A DNA stretch of 64,000 nt. It comes from Methylocystis silviterrae. GTDB taxonomy: Bacteria; Pseudomonadota; Alphaproteobacteria; Rhizobiales; Beijerinckiaceae. Both the position numbers and the translations under genes were made by a program. The stretch spans positions 124,001-188,000 of the forward strand of contig NZ_JABVWW010000002.1 of the NCBI RefSeq assembly GCF_013350005.1, given 5' to 3'. Below the pieces are notes generated by a model that saw only the letters and a list, made by a program, of their open reading frames with translations, made no database searches and was not told the origin of the DNA. Shown in pieces: positions 19,401 to 27,778 of this stretch (position 1 is its first letter; each line of letters opens with the position of its first letter).

Positions 19401-21563
19401 CGGCGCGAGAGTCGCAGGCGAAACGGCAAGGCCCAAATGGCCGGAAGAGTCCTTCGCGGTGACGGCCGCGCGATAGCCGCCGGCGCGCAGAAATGCCGTC
19501 ACCAGCGCATTGTCGCCGGGTCCATTCGCGTCGCCTTCGCCAAGCCGCGGCGAAACAGTCGCGCCGACGCGCAGCGCCGTCTTCATGCGCCCGAGCGTTT
19601 CGACCCGGTAGAGCCCGCCTTGCGGCACGTCGAAGCGCATGCGTTTCGTTTCGTCGCGGCCAAGATCAAAAAAAGCCGGACGCGCGAGCGTGGCGGAAAG
19701 CGCCGTTGGCGCGGGCTTGCCTGCTTCATCCACCTTTGCCGGCGTCGGTTCGGGAACGAAGATGAGTCCCAGCGCGCGCGGTTTTTCCGACGCCGCGATC
19801 TTTATTGTCGCGAGACGCTGCGCGTTCTCTTCCTTTTGATCGGCGAGGGTCAGCGCGACATCGGCGTTATGCCAGTCGCGTGCAATCGCCTTGCCGGTCT
19901 TGGGAAGCCGCACCGGCAACGTGACGTCCTTGCCTGCATCCTGCCAGAGCGCCAATGGCGCCTTGTCGAGTTCAATGGGCAGCGCGACGACGCGCGGCCC
20001 GGTTAGGAGTTGCGGCGCGACATTCGTCAGGATGAGATAGGAGCCGTCCCGTTCGAGAGTCTGCGTCCCGAAGGCAATTGTGGGGCGCGAAGGCGCCGCC
20101 GCAGGCGCTGATACAGAGAGTCCGGGCGGGCCGAGCGTCACGTCGATCACGCCGCCGGAATCGCCCTTCGGCTCGAGCTTGAGAAAATAATAGCCTGCCT
20201 GGAGATCGTAGCGCGCCGGGTTCTTTCCGTCCGCGCGGGGCGCCAGCGCGCCAAGCGCCGGTTCGATCGAAGCGTCGACCTTGACGCCTTTAGCATCGAT
20301 CGCGACGAGTCCGTCGCGCGTCGCCTCGAAGAGAATCGACGTCGGCCCGAACAGGTTGAATTTTCCGCGCCACGCTTTTCCGGCGCCGATGCGCGGCGCG
20401 TCCGAGGCGATCACCCGCGCCTTGCCATCCTTCTCTATGCGCGCGAAGAGCGCCGTGGCAGGGGCTTCGTCGCCGCCGTCGCCAGCAAGATCGACGCCGA
20501 CAAGATGCGGTCCAGACGCTTCGAATGTTTCGCGGTCCGACTGACGCAGACCGCGCAGCGTGAACGCCTGACCCTCGTAGCCGGAGACTTCAAGATGCGC
20601 GTTCGTCTTGCCGTCGGACGCGAGCCGAAGGTTCGCGGAGGGCGTGCGGCTGTTCTTCGAGATCGTCGCGATCTCTTTCGATGCGTTGCGCCGCGCTTCA
20701 AGCCGCGCCGGCGTCGTCTCCGCGAGGTCAAGACGGAAAGCGTCATAGCTTGCCGGCGCGTCAAAGCGCGCGGCGCCAAAGGGGCCGATCACGCCCTCGG
20801 CGACGCCCGCCGCGAGCAGCGCCGGCTGTTCGAGCCGCAGCAAGAAGGGCTGCGCCGCATCGCCTTGCGCCCAGACCAGCTTCTCGCCGCCATAGGCGGT
20901 GACGACATAGCGCCCGGGCTCCAGCGCGCCTTCAACACGCAGCCGATTCATCGCGCGGCCCGGCTTTGTTTCGACCGTCTCCTGCTCGAAGGCGAGATCG
21001 ACGAGTTCGCCGTCGCTACGCCAGACGCGCAGGTCGCTGAGCGCCCGGCCGATCGCTTCAAGGCTCACGCGACCCTCGGCGCCGACGTCGAAGGAATAGG
21101 AGCGTTGCTGCAGATCGCCGAGTTCGCCGCTTTGGATGCGCCCTGGCGCGAGCGTCGGCTTTGACGGGCTGGCTTCGACGAACGCCTGCGCGGAGAGCGC
21201 GGTCTTGCCGCTCGCGCCTTTCACGCCGAAAACCCGTATCTTGTAGACGCCCTTATCGAGCAACGCGTCGATGCGTCCGTCGCGCAGGCCGGGCGCGCCG
21301 CTTGAGTCAAGCGGGCCGGCGATCATGTCGACGAGTTCGATGCGCGCGCCGGAGGGACTTTTTGCACGAATCGCATAGCGGCCTGGCGCCGGCACGGCGA
21401 TGAGGCTCGCGCCGTCGCGATCCGCGGCCAACTCGCCTGGCGTAATGCTGATCGAGCTTGGTTTGGCTCTTGTTTCGGCGATTGCGTTCTGTGTGGCGCG
21501 CCACAACGGCTGCGCAAAATACGCCGCAAAGGCGGCGACAAGAGAAAACGCGATCCGCCGCAT
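16461..21563 (-). CDS. Giant secreted or anchored beta-rich repeat protein
   Basis: About 1,700 aa from ATG 21563 (MRRIAFSLVAAFAAYFAQPL, a signal peptide or anchor). The frame is open 42 codons further upstream but that part is low-complexity. I recognise no named family across most of it. A motif [L/F/P]-x-x-G-x-Y-x-[hydrophobic] recurs at least ten times (APGRYAIRA, DKGVYKIRV, EPGRYVVTA, QAGYYFLKL, RYGEYRIEL, EKGVYRLVV, TAGEYRIEA, PAGNYRLEL, SPGRYFIEA), suggesting serial PPC-like beta-sandwiches. An acidic Glu/Ser linker lies around residue 1050. It overlaps the A2M gene by 4 bp (ATGA) and so belongs to the same operon as A2M and pbpC. The function is unknown. A periplasmic partner of A2M/PBP1C is inference. 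Confidence 0.85.
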   Translation of the reverse strand: MRRIAFSLVAAFAAYFAQPLWRATQNAIAETRAKPSSISITPGELAADRDGASLIAVPAPGRYAIRAKSPSGARIELVDMIAGPLDSSGAPGLRDGRIDALLDKGVYKIRVFGVKGASGKTALSAQAFVEASPSKPTLAPGRIQSGELGDLQQRSYSFDVGAEGRVSLEAIGRALSDLRVWRSDGELVDLAFEQETVETKPGRAMNRLRVEGALEPGRYVVTAYGGEKLVWAQGDAAQPFLLRLEQPALLAAGVAEGVIGPFGAARFDAPASYDAFRLDLAETTPARLEARRNASKEIATISKNSRTPSANLRLASDGKTNAHLEVSGYEGQAFTLRGLRQSDRETFEASGPHLVGVDLAGDGGDEAPATALFARIEKDGKARVIASDAPRIGAGKAWRGKFNLFGPTSILFEATRDGLVAIDAKGVKVDASIEPALGALAPRADGKNPARYDLQAGYYFLKLEPKGDSGGVIDVTLGPPGLSVSAPAAAPSRPTIAFGTQTLERDGSYLILTNVAPQLLTGPRVVALPIELDKAPLALWQDAGKDVTLPVRLPKTGKAIARDWHNADVALTLADQKEENAQRLATIKIAASEKPRALGLIFVPEPTPAKVDEAGKPAPTALSATLARPAFFDLGRDETKRMRFDVPQGGLYRVETLGRMKTALRVGATVSPRLGEGDANGPGDNALVTAFLRAGGYRAAVTAKDSSGHLGLAVSPATLAPTAKLVDAGIARATLDSGKGAIVPIEITRYGEYRIELLGLKQKWRARLEDADGWPLAAPGEMQRVTRRFEKGVYRLVVLPRDVEARMAARLTPVVAAKALEGHGPHPLPFGKAQRLQWREPQARDAPRTPDVWRFALYGDAKIDLSIGEGMIGEIFKGEKDSVGKVAAGRPFKSKLTAGEYRIEARSLAHDDRLDYEVSLDSKELQPDARRVVEPPTRVDFSLAKDSVVDLSSFGDIETIGVLKDGGGDVIERLQPRADDWNVALSRRLPAGNYRLELEKLGAEPRAPAEVEEAPSEETEDVSNEGEAAESEDAPLSGVELRLALPVEKNDGALTFSGEKTLNGAGAHVLSLAPAPAGSLALIAARSEGDVAISIERREPNGQWRAIGVERGRSPVAAWPAANDGELRAVVWAIGGEDTPITLAARAVERRARRLGEVALDPVDGVAGVCVAKVATPDAALVTLATQENIAAGSMAGTLLRAARSGPLAPQAQELWLMGRGDCASRAGVAAFDWKGAEISLDIGEGERAHLVPLAPAAGKLRLWLARSAFAQPALDGGHGVGVAKGAALALAGDTPLALWNGEGSAAMRVALSAIDVETLPAVKGGALFSGIIAPMSAQPVDMDDAAGPLALDLAGGLAAFAQPRVVFSDGAATSRILHGVKSRVLLVNLTQAPLPARIARETGENRRLDATRAFTRFFPAAGQISQPLDAQKNDRLIVSGAQATVIANSGRITRGENIALDGAGEAIIKHGPGLVALWIERAGVSPWPAATARALNLPQRAALEGAAMRFSIKSDKPALLRATGGAPAIVGFTQNGRRETLAFANGVDLHRYMTPGEATLDIYAPYDGALSGMLDISTQPVTEAHEGVNDAVAVSPGASALFSFEVKDARNIGLGLRAEPDRISARLMDAQGKTLGEGVAQTMTLSPGRYFIEARTPADAPATTVRVAIVGLSPPVNAPPAEIVAELLDKAGMKKSKAQ

Positions 21564-21806
21564 GAGCGCACCGTAAGCCGGCGGCGGACTTGCCGGAAAG
21601 GCCGCGCCGCCGCTGGAGGCAAGCATAGGCCGCGCGCCGCGCCTGAGTCGAGAGCCACGCGCCTCTCGTTGCGCCGACGATTCGTCCATGCCGCTGTCCC
21701 ATGCGCTTGTTTGGCCGACGCCATTTGGAGCCGGCGGGAATATCTTTTAGGCTAGGTTCTGCGTCTGGGGATTGCGCGAGCGCACATCAAAACCAGGGAA
21801 GTCGGC

Positions 21807-22199
21807 ATGCGTCGGTCGCTATTTGCCTTTGTTCTTTTCGGCGCGCTCTCCTGCGGTCAGCAGGCGGCGGCGATAAAGCTGACGCTCGCCTACCCGGCGG
21901 TGCTGCGCGCCGGTCCAGAGGAGAATTACGCGGCGATCACGACCGCGCCGGCGGGAACAGAAGTCAAAATCTTGCGCGACGATCCAAGCTGGACGCGCAT
22001 CGCCATCGACAAGAGGCGTTTTTTCGTCGCGACCCTAGAGCTTGTGTTCATGTCGTCTAGGGTCACCCAGACGTCCGGCTGCGATTTCGGCTATCCCTAT
22101 TCGGGCAGCAGCCAATATTTCGCCTCGCCGTTAGCGGAGTTGCGCCACAGCTGGCCGCTTGGCGACCTGCTCGGCTATCATAACCGCTTTCCTTGCTAG
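21807..22199 (+). CDS. Secreted SH3-like (bacterial SH3) domain protein
   Basis: A 130-aa protein with a signal peptide (RRSLFAFVLFGALSCGQQAAA). The SH3b-like stretch is about residues 24-75: YPAVLRAGPEENYAAITTAPAGTEVKILRDDPSWTRIAI follows the usual pattern of LNVRxGPsxxY, then P.G..V and W..V. The C-terminus (DFGYPYSGSSQYFASP) is aromatic and contains two Cys that could pair. Such domains often bind cell-wall peptides. It lies between the divergent giant gene and the convergent lytic transglycosylase, only 1 bp from the latter's stop. The start ATG has GGAAG 8 bp upstream. Confidence 0.75.
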   Translation: MRRSLFAFVLFGALSCGQQAAAIKLTLAYPAVLRAGPEENYAAITTAPAGTEVKILRDDPSWTRIAIDKRRFFVATLELVFMSSRVTQTSGCDFGYPYSGSSQYFASPLAELRHSWPLGDLLGYHNRFPC

Positions 22200-22200
22200 A

Positions 22201-24453
22201 TCACAGGCTATCGCCGGCGCGGGCCAGTTCGACTTGTGGCGACCGCGTTCCCGTATCCTCGAACTTCGCCCGATAGACGACGAAATTCTCCATCACCCGC
22301 TGCACGTAATTGCGCGTTTCGGTGATCGGAATCCGCTCGACCCAGTCGATCGGATCGACATTGGGCTTGCGTGGATCGCCATAGGCGTCGATCCATTGCT
22401 TCACCCGACCGCCGCCAGCGTTGTAGGCGGCGAAGGTGAGGAGATAGGCGCCCCGATATTCGCCCAGCAGAATGCCGAGGTGCGCCGCGCCGAGCTGGGC
22501 GTTGAAGGGCGGGTCGCTCAGCATCCGCGACATGTCGAAGCTGATGCCGCGCATATAGGCGGTGTGCCGCGCCGTCGAGGCGATCATCTGCATCAGGCCC
22601 ATGGCGCCGGCGGAGGAGACGGCCTTGGGATCGAAGGCGCTTTCCTGGCGTGCGACGGCGAAGACCATCGAACGGGACGCGGAGCCTGGAAGCGCGTTGA
22701 AATCCGGAACGCCATAGGCGGGGAAGGCGACGTCATCGAGCGCGATTCCCCTATAGGAGGCGGCCTTGCCGTAAATGAGCGAGAGTTTCGCGTCGCCCTG
22801 GCGCGCAATGACTTCTCCGAGCGCTGCGACCTGCGCCTCGTCCTGCAAGTATTTTGCGCTGTCGAGCGCAAGCGGCGCCGCGACCTGCTTCTCGCCCACG
22901 GCGAACAGAAGCTCCGCAACGCGAACCGCTTCGGCTCGGCTGTCGTCGGAGGCGGCTGTCGGTGGCCGGCGAAGCGGGCGCTCGTCGGCGCCGAGGCGGG
23001 AATTGGCGAGCTGCCCGTAGAACGTCGTCGAATGCGTGGCCGCCTGGAGATAGAAATTGCGCGCTTTGGAGTCATCCTCGGCGTGCGCGGATTCCGCCGC
23101 GCGTCCCAGCCAATAATACGCGCGAGACTTTTGCAGCGGAGTCTCGGCGACCTGTGCGAGCCGCGTGAAATGGCGCTCGGCCTTGATCGGGTCGTTCAAG
23201 AACCGCAGAGCAATCCAGCCGGCGTTGAATTCGGCGTCGACCTTGTTGCTGGTCTTGGCGGCGGCATGATCCGCGCAAAGCTTGTATGCGGTCTGCGGAT
23301 CTCCCTGGTCGAGAAGCTTGCGGGCGACGATGCGCCGCTCCTCCCACCAGGCGTCGCCGTCAACGACCTGCTCGATGTCGCGCGGCGCATTGCGCAGCAG
23401 CGCGCCCGCTTCAGCGAATTTCTTGTCGTTGCGCAGCTTGTGCACGCGTCCGTAAAGCAGTCCGGGATCGTTCTGCACAGACGCCGGCAAAGCGGCCGCC
23501 AGCTTTTCGACGCCGGAAATGCGCGCGCGGGCGAGCAGCGCGACGTCCTTGCCGGCGAGCTCGGCGCTGCGCAAAGCGAGCGTATTCTTTCCGGCATAGA
23601 GCAGACGAGCGGCGCGGAACTTGTGATCGGCCGGCGTCAGAAACTCGCCGAGCTCCTTGTTGAAGATCGTATCGAACCCCTGTCCGATATCGTCGCTGCG
23701 CCAAGCGTCGCGCGCCAGCGCCGCCGCCGATTCGAAATCGCCTTCGCGTGCGATCGCCCGCGCCAGGGCATATTTGCCAAAGCCGGTGAGCGGCTTGTTG
23801 TCCGCGAACCAGGCCAGCACGCTCTTGTCGGCGTGGCGCTCGGCGACGAGCGCCTGCTCGGCGCGACGGCGCAACCAGTCGCCGGCGGGCCAGTCCGGGT
23901 GATCCGCAAGGAATTCGGCGATCCGCCTGAACCCGGCTTCGCGGGGATGCAGCCGAAGGCCAGTCCATCGCGCGGCGTCGGCAAGCGGCGTACGGAGCCG
24001 CGACGCGGCCTCGTCGCCTTGAGCGAAATCTCCGGACCTGTATGCAGCGATCGCCTGAGTGAAAACCTCCGCGTCGTCTCCTAGCAGGGCGGCGGCGGGA
24101 TCAGCGGCCACCTCGCCGTTGAGCCAGTCCTGCGCAGGGGCATAGGCGACGATCGGCGAGAGCACGCCTTCATCGGCGGCAAAGAGCGAATTTTCGAGAG
24201 GATGCGCCGCCTCGTCGTCAGCGTGTTTGCGGTCGACGAACTCGTGCACAGTCTCCTGCAACGTGCCGACCCGCGAGCGCCAAGCGCCGAGACTGAAAGG
24301 AATAGAAGGCGTCCAGCGCCAGGAGGCCTTGCGCTTCGCCTCTCCGTCGCCAAGACGGTCAAGGCCGGTGAAAGCTGGCGCGGCGATCACGAGGGCGGCG
24401 ATGCCGACCGTCAGTTTGAACCGCGTCGCGACACGTCGAGGCAACATCATCAC
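22201..24453 (-). CDS. Soluble lytic murein transglycosylase
   Basis: A 750-aa periplasmic enzyme that cleaves glycan strands to 1,6-anhydromuropeptides. It starts with a signal peptide/anchor (TRFKLTVGIAALVIAAPAF) and continues with a long helical TPR-like superhelix (about 100-560). It ends in an SLT domain with the catalytic Glu about residue 599 in ARQESAFDPKAVSSAGAMGL, followed by NAQLGAAHLGILL and AYNAGGGRVKQW. This architecture matches Slt70. Three consecutive start codons (GTG-ATG-ATG) occur at 24453-24445. It converges on the SH3 protein gene and diverges from dapA. No amidase or recycling genes are adjacent. Confidence 0.93.
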   Translation of the reverse strand: MMMLPRRVATRFKLTVGIAALVIAAPAFTGLDRLGDGEAKRKASWRWTPSIPFSLGAWRSRVGTLQETVHEFVDRKHADDEAAHPLENSLFAADEGVLSPIVAYAPAQDWLNGEVAADPAAALLGDDAEVFTQAIAAYRSGDFAQGDEAASRLRTPLADAARWTGLRLHPREAGFRRIAEFLADHPDWPAGDWLRRRAEQALVAERHADKSVLAWFADNKPLTGFGKYALARAIAREGDFESAAALARDAWRSDDIGQGFDTIFNKELGEFLTPADHKFRAARLLYAGKNTLALRSAELAGKDVALLARARISGVEKLAAALPASVQNDPGLLYGRVHKLRNDKKFAEAGALLRNAPRDIEQVVDGDAWWEERRIVARKLLDQGDPQTAYKLCADHAAAKTSNKVDAEFNAGWIALRFLNDPIKAERHFTRLAQVAETPLQKSRAYYWLGRAAESAHAEDDSKARNFYLQAATHSTTFYGQLANSRLGADERPLRRPPTAASDDSRAEAVRVAELLFAVGEKQVAAPLALDSAKYLQDEAQVAALGEVIARQGDAKLSLIYGKAASYRGIALDDVAFPAYGVPDFNALPGSASRSMVFAVARQESAFDPKAVSSAGAMGLMQMIASTARHTAYMRGISFDMSRMLSDPPFNAQLGAAHLGILLGEYRGAYLLTFAAYNAGGGRVKQWIDAYGDPRKPNVDPIDWVERIPITETRNYVQRVMENFVVYRAKFEDTGTRSPQVELARAGDSL

Positions 24454-24551
24454 CGCGTTCCCCTACTGGTGTGAGAAAGCTGCGCTCATTTGGTTTACGA
24501 AGGATCAACTTCGCGCGCCGGCTGTCTTCGAGCTCTGGCGTCTCCCATTAT

Positions 24552-24584
24552 AGCGTGGGGCTTTATAGCACAGCGTGGGGCTTT
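24552..24584. repeat. Short direct repeat between divergent slt and dapA
   Basis: AGCGTGGGGCTTT occurs twice with a 20-bp period (24552-24564 and 24572-24584), about two helical turns apart, in the 219-bp region separating two divergently transcribed genes. The spacing would suit a dimeric regulator bound on one DNA face, but a chance tandem duplication is possible. Confidence 0.5.
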
Positions 24585-24672
24585 CCTCGACGCAGCCCAA
24601 AGGCTATGAAGGGCGATCAATCTTAGCGACGCGATTACGGCGGCTCTGAGGCGTAGGGAAAGCATTGATTCT

Positions 24673-25566
24673 ATGAGCGTAAAGCCGATTTTTCATGGGT
24701 CGATGACGGCCCTGGTCACGCCGTTTTCCCATGGAGAGGTCGATTATGACGCACTACGCGCGCTGATTGATTGGCAGATTGAAAATGGAACGCACGGCCT
24801 CGTTCCTGTTGGCACGACGGGCGAGAGCCCGACGCTGACCCACGAGGAGCATGGGCGGGTCATCACCGAGACGATCCGCGCCGCGCGGGGGCGGGCGCCG
24901 GTCGTCGCGGGCGCAGGCTCGAACAATACCCGCGAGGCGATCGCCATCGCCGGCCACGCGGAACGCGCCGGCGCCGACGGGCTCCTCATCGTCACGCCCT
25001 ACTACAATAAGCCTAACCAGGAAGGGCTTTATCTGCACTTCAAGGCGATCAACGACGCCGTCTCTATTCCCATCATCATCTACAATATCCCGCCGCGCTC
25101 GGTCATCGACATGAGCGTCGAGACCATGAAGCGCTGCGCCGAGTTGAGGAATGTCGTCGGCGTGAAAGACGCGACCGGCAACATCGGGCGCATTTCGCTC
25201 CAACGTGAGGCGATGGGGCCGGAGTTCATCCAGCTTTCGGGCGACGATCTCACGGCGCTCGCTTGCATGGCGGCGGGCGCGCATGGATGCATCTCGGTCG
25301 TCGCCAACATCGCGCCGCGGCTTTGCGCCGATTTGCAGAACGCCTGTCTCGCTGGCGACTACGCCAAAGCGCTGGAGATCCAGGACAGGCTGACGCCGCT
25401 GCATGTCGCGACTTTTCTTGAGGCCGGCGTCACGGGCGCGAAATACGGGTTGTCGCTTCTCGGCAAGGCTGAGGAAGAGGTGCGTCTTCCTCTGGTGCCG
25501 TGCACGCAACCGACTAAGGATCGCATACGCGCGGCGATGATCCACGCCGGCGTGCTCCCCGCCTAA
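24673..25566 (+). CDS. dapA: 4-hydroxy-tetrahydrodipicolinate synthase
   Basis: Condenses pyruvate with aspartate semialdehyde in the diaminopimelate/lysine pathway. It is a 297-aa TIM barrel with [12 protein letters not shown] (residues 45-56, substrate motif), the catalytic Tyr137 in IIYNIPPRS and the Schiff-base Lys165 in [27 protein letters not shown] at the C-terminus is typical. The start is the ATG at 24673. The order dapA-smpB is common in alphaproteobacteria, and smpB follows after about 50 bp that contain a hairpin. The neighbouring lytic transglycosylase is also a cell-wall gene but reads the other way. Confidence 0.97.
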   Translation: MSVKPIFHGSMTALVTPFSHGEVDYDALRALIDWQIENGTHGLVPVGTTGESPTLTHEEHGRVITETIRAARGRAPVVAGAGSNNTREAIAIAGHAERAGADGLLIVTPYYNKPNQEGLYLHFKAINDAVSIPIIIYNIPPRSVIDMSVETMKRCAELRNVVGVKDATGNIGRISLQREAMGPEFIQLSGDDLTALACMAAGAHGCISVVANIAPRLCADLQNACLAGDYAKALEIQDRLTPLHVATFLEAGVTGAKYGLSLLGKAEEEVRLPLVPCTQPTKDRIRAAMIHAGVLPA

Positions 25567-25578
25567 GGCGCCAGTTTC

Positions 25579-25604
25579 GCGTCTCTCCTTTGTCGAGACG
25601 CTTT
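25579..25604 (+). terminator. Possible terminator/attenuator between dapA and smpB
   Basis: GCGTCTC and GAGACGC form a perfect 7-bp stem around a 9-nt loop, followed by TTT. The T-run is short, so it may only reduce read-through into smpB, which starts 12 bp further on. Confidence 0.4.
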
Positions 25605-25615
25605 GAGGAAAATCA

Positions 25616-26092
25616 GTGGCCGCAAAGCCGGATCCGAATTTCAAGGTCGTCGCCGATAATCGCAAGGCGCGCTACAATTACGAAATCGGCGAAATTTTCG
25701 AAGCAGGGCTGGCGCTGACGGGCACGGAGGTGAAGTCGCTGCGCACGGGCAAGGCGACGATCGCCGAAAGCTACGCCCATGTCGATCGGCAAGGCGAGGC
25801 ATGGCTCGTCAACGCCAACATTCCCGAATATCTCGCCGGCAACCGCTTCAACCATCCGCCGAAGCGGCCGCGCAAACTGCTGCTCAAGTCGCGGGAGATC
25901 GCCAAGCTGTCGCAGGCTATTGAGCGCGAGGGTATGACGATCGTGCCGCTGAAGCTCTATTTCAACGCCAAGGGCAGGGCCAAGCTGCAAATCGCCCTAG
26001 GAAAGGGCAAGAAGCTGCACGACAAACGTGAAGTCGAAAAGAAGCGCGACTGGAGCCGCGAAAAAGGCCGCCTGTTGCGCGCGCGCGGCTGA
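25616..26092 (+). CDS. smpB: tmRNA-binding protein SmpB
   Basis: Binds tmRNA and delivers it to stalled ribosomes for trans-translation. The 158-aa OB-fold protein has the family pattern: [81 protein letters not shown] and a basic C-terminal tail ([17 protein letters not shown]) that folds in the ribosomal mRNA channel. It starts at GTG 25616, preceded by GAGGAAAA. The tmRNA gene itself is not in the window. Confidence 0.97.
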   Translation: MAAKPDPNFKVVADNRKARYNYEIGEIFEAGLALTGTEVKSLRTGKATIAESYAHVDRQGEAWLVNANIPEYLAGNRFNHPPKRPRKLLLKSREIAKLSQAIEREGMTIVPLKLYFNAKGRAKLQIALGKGKKLHDKREVEKKRDWSREKGRLLRARG

Positions 26093-26164
26093 CCCCGACC
26101 TCCCTAAGGTTCGGCGCCCTGAAGTCGAGGCGCCGACCATCTGCTTTCCGTCAGGGCCGCGCCG

Positions 26165-26776
26165 TTACTCGCCGTCTTCTTCTTCGGCGTGAGCCGCTTG
26201 TGGCGTGGGACGAGGACGCTCCTGATACCGCTGCATGCGCTCTGCGCGTTCGCCCGGATCACGGCCGATCTTACCCACAAGATGAATAAGGTCGATGAAT
26301 TCGTCGGCCTGGCGACGCAATTCGTCAGCGATCATCGGCGGCTGGGTGGTGATCGTCGAAATGACCGAAACCCGAACGCCGCGCCGCTGCACGGACTCGA
26401 CCAGCGACCGGAAGTCGCCGTCGCCCGAGAACAGGACCATGTGGTCGATATGCCCGGCCATTTCCATGGCGTCGACCGCCAGCTCGATGTCCATATTGCC
26501 TTTAACTTTGCGACGGCCGAGCGAATCGACGAACTCCTTCGTCGGCTTGGTCACGACCGCATAGCCGTTGTAGTCCAGCCAATCGATCAGAGGACGGATT
26601 GACGAATACTCTTGATCCTCGATCAACGCAGTGTAATAGAACGCGCGGATCAGACGGCCTTTGCCCTGAAATTCGCGGAGCAAGCGCTTATAATCAATAT
26701 CGAATCCAAGTGATTTCGCGGTCGCGTATAAGTTCGCGCCGTCAATAAACAACGCAGTTCGTTCGATATCTGCCAT
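26165..26776 (-). CDS. NYN domain (LabA/DUF88) protein
   Basis: A 203-aa PIN-like putative RNase. The acidic metal-site residues are in FIDGANLYATAK (Asp near residue 12), in KGNMDIELAVDAME and in LFSGDGDFRSLVESVQRRG, which is the canonical SGDGDF motif of the family. The tail (EERMQRYQERPRPTPQ region) is polar and likely disordered. This LabA-like group is near-universal in alphaproteobacteria and is thought to act in RNA processing. The target is unknown. It converges on smpB and diverges from rpoZ, with 388 bp of non-coding DNA upstream. Confidence 0.9.
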   Translation of the reverse strand: MADIERTALFIDGANLYATAKSLGFDIDYKRLLREFQGKGRLIRAFYYTALIEDQEYSSIRPLIDWLDYNGYAVVTKPTKEFVDSLGRRKVKGNMDIELAVDAMEMAGHIDHMVLFSGDGDFRSLVESVQRRGVRVSVISTITTQPPMIADELRRQADEFIDLIHLVGKIGRDPGERAERMQRYQERPRPTPQAAHAEEEDGE

Positions 26777-27164
26777 CTTAGTCTCACGGTCGGGTTAAGG
26801 TGTTAAACGCGGGCGTCGCCGGCTAACGCCGTCAACCCGCAGTTCGGCGTTTCGCTCAATCGTCCAATGTCCGGCGCCCAAATTAACAAATAGCGATTGC
26901 GCCGTTCTCGCTGCATTCGCCGGCTATTCACGCCATCTCTAAAAAGCGCCGCACACATCTCAAGCAAATACATCGCCTCTCCATGTCACAGCGTCAAGAG
27001 GAACTGCGTTTTTTTACGGGGCGATGATTGGGCATTTTCTAGAAAAAATCCCCAAGGCAGCGTCAAAAAAAATCGCCCGCGCGTCTAGAACCAAGAGATT
27101 ATTGCCTAATTTTTCTAATTGGCGTATCAGCGCTACTCCCGAACCGAATGGAGCTTGACAGCAG
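26777..27164. other. Intergenic region, divergent promoters of NYN gene and rpoZ
   Basis: 388 bp without a credible gene, more AT-rich than its surroundings toward rpoZ, with several A/T tracts (TTTTTTT near 27010, AAAAAA near 27044, AAAAAAAA near 27065). It must hold the promoters of two divergent genes. I see no repeat, RNA gene or strong palindrome. Confidence 0.5.
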
Positions 27165-27551
27165 ATGGCGCGCGTTACTGTCGAAGATTGCGTCGACAAG
27201 ATCGAAAATCGCTTCGACCTCGTCCTTCTCGCGGCGCATCGGGCGCGGAACATCTCGTCGGGTCAGCCGATCCTTGTGGATCGCGACCGCGACAAAAATC
27301 CGGTGGTCGCCCTGCGCGAGATCGCTGAATCGGCGCTCGCCCCGGAAGACCTTTCCGAGGATTTCATCCACTCGTTGCAGCATCACGTCGAGGTCGACGA
27401 GCCGGAGGCCGAAGCGGCGCCTGCCCTGACCCCTGCGGTCGCCGGCGAACTCGAAGTCGAAGGCCCATTCGACCGGATGACGGAAGAAGACCTGCTGCGC
27501 GGTCTCGAAGGGCTGGTTCCGCCCGCCGAGGTCGAGGACGAAGCGGAGTAG
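27165..27551 (+). CDS. rpoZ: DNA-directed RNA polymerase omega subunit
   Basis: The small subunit that helps RNA polymerase assembly and forms part of the (p)ppGpp-binding site. In the 128-aa protein, [32 protein letters not shown], and [13 protein letters not shown] are the conserved N-terminal core (about 1-60). The rest is an acidic Glu/Ala/Pro-rich tail ([14 protein letters not shown]). It lies just upstream of the (p)ppGpp synthetase gene, the conserved proteobacterial arrangement that couples the alarmone enzyme with its polymerase-binding subunit. Confidence 0.95.
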   Translation: MARVTVEDCVDKIENRFDLVLLAAHRARNISSGQPILVDRDRDKNPVVALREIAESALAPEDLSEDFIHSLQHHVEVDEPEAEAAPALTPAVAGELEVEGPFDRMTEEDLLRGLEGLVPPAEVEDEAE

Positions 27552-27615
27552 GTTCGACCCGATCCCCGCGCTGGCGGGGCGTCCGCGATACGCCTCCGCC
27601 AGAGCCGCGCCTTTG

Positions 27616-27647
27616 CATCGCCGCCGTTGGTCATCGCCGCCGTTGGT
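27616..27647. repeat. Perfect 16-bp tandem duplication
   Basis: CATCGCCGCCGTTGGT is present twice head to tail, in the 227-bp gap between rpoZ and the alarmone synthetase. A CCCCGC-GCTG-GCGGGG hairpin without a T-run lies just upstream at 27564-27579. Probably a replication-slippage product. Confidence 0.8.
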
Positions 27648-27778
27648 CATGGCGGCCGGCCTGCGCTATTCTCGCTCGACACACTCGCTGCTCCGGTGCC
27701 GCTCGCTTGCCCGTTGCGTGGAACTTACGCATGGGCGGCGGCCGGGTCGGCGCATAACCGGTCCTTGGCGCCACGCGC

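Noticed and set aside
22159-24084. A 641-codon open frame opposite the lytic transglycosylase
   Set aside because: Antisense shadow; composition rich in Arg/Gly/Asp with no recognisable domain.
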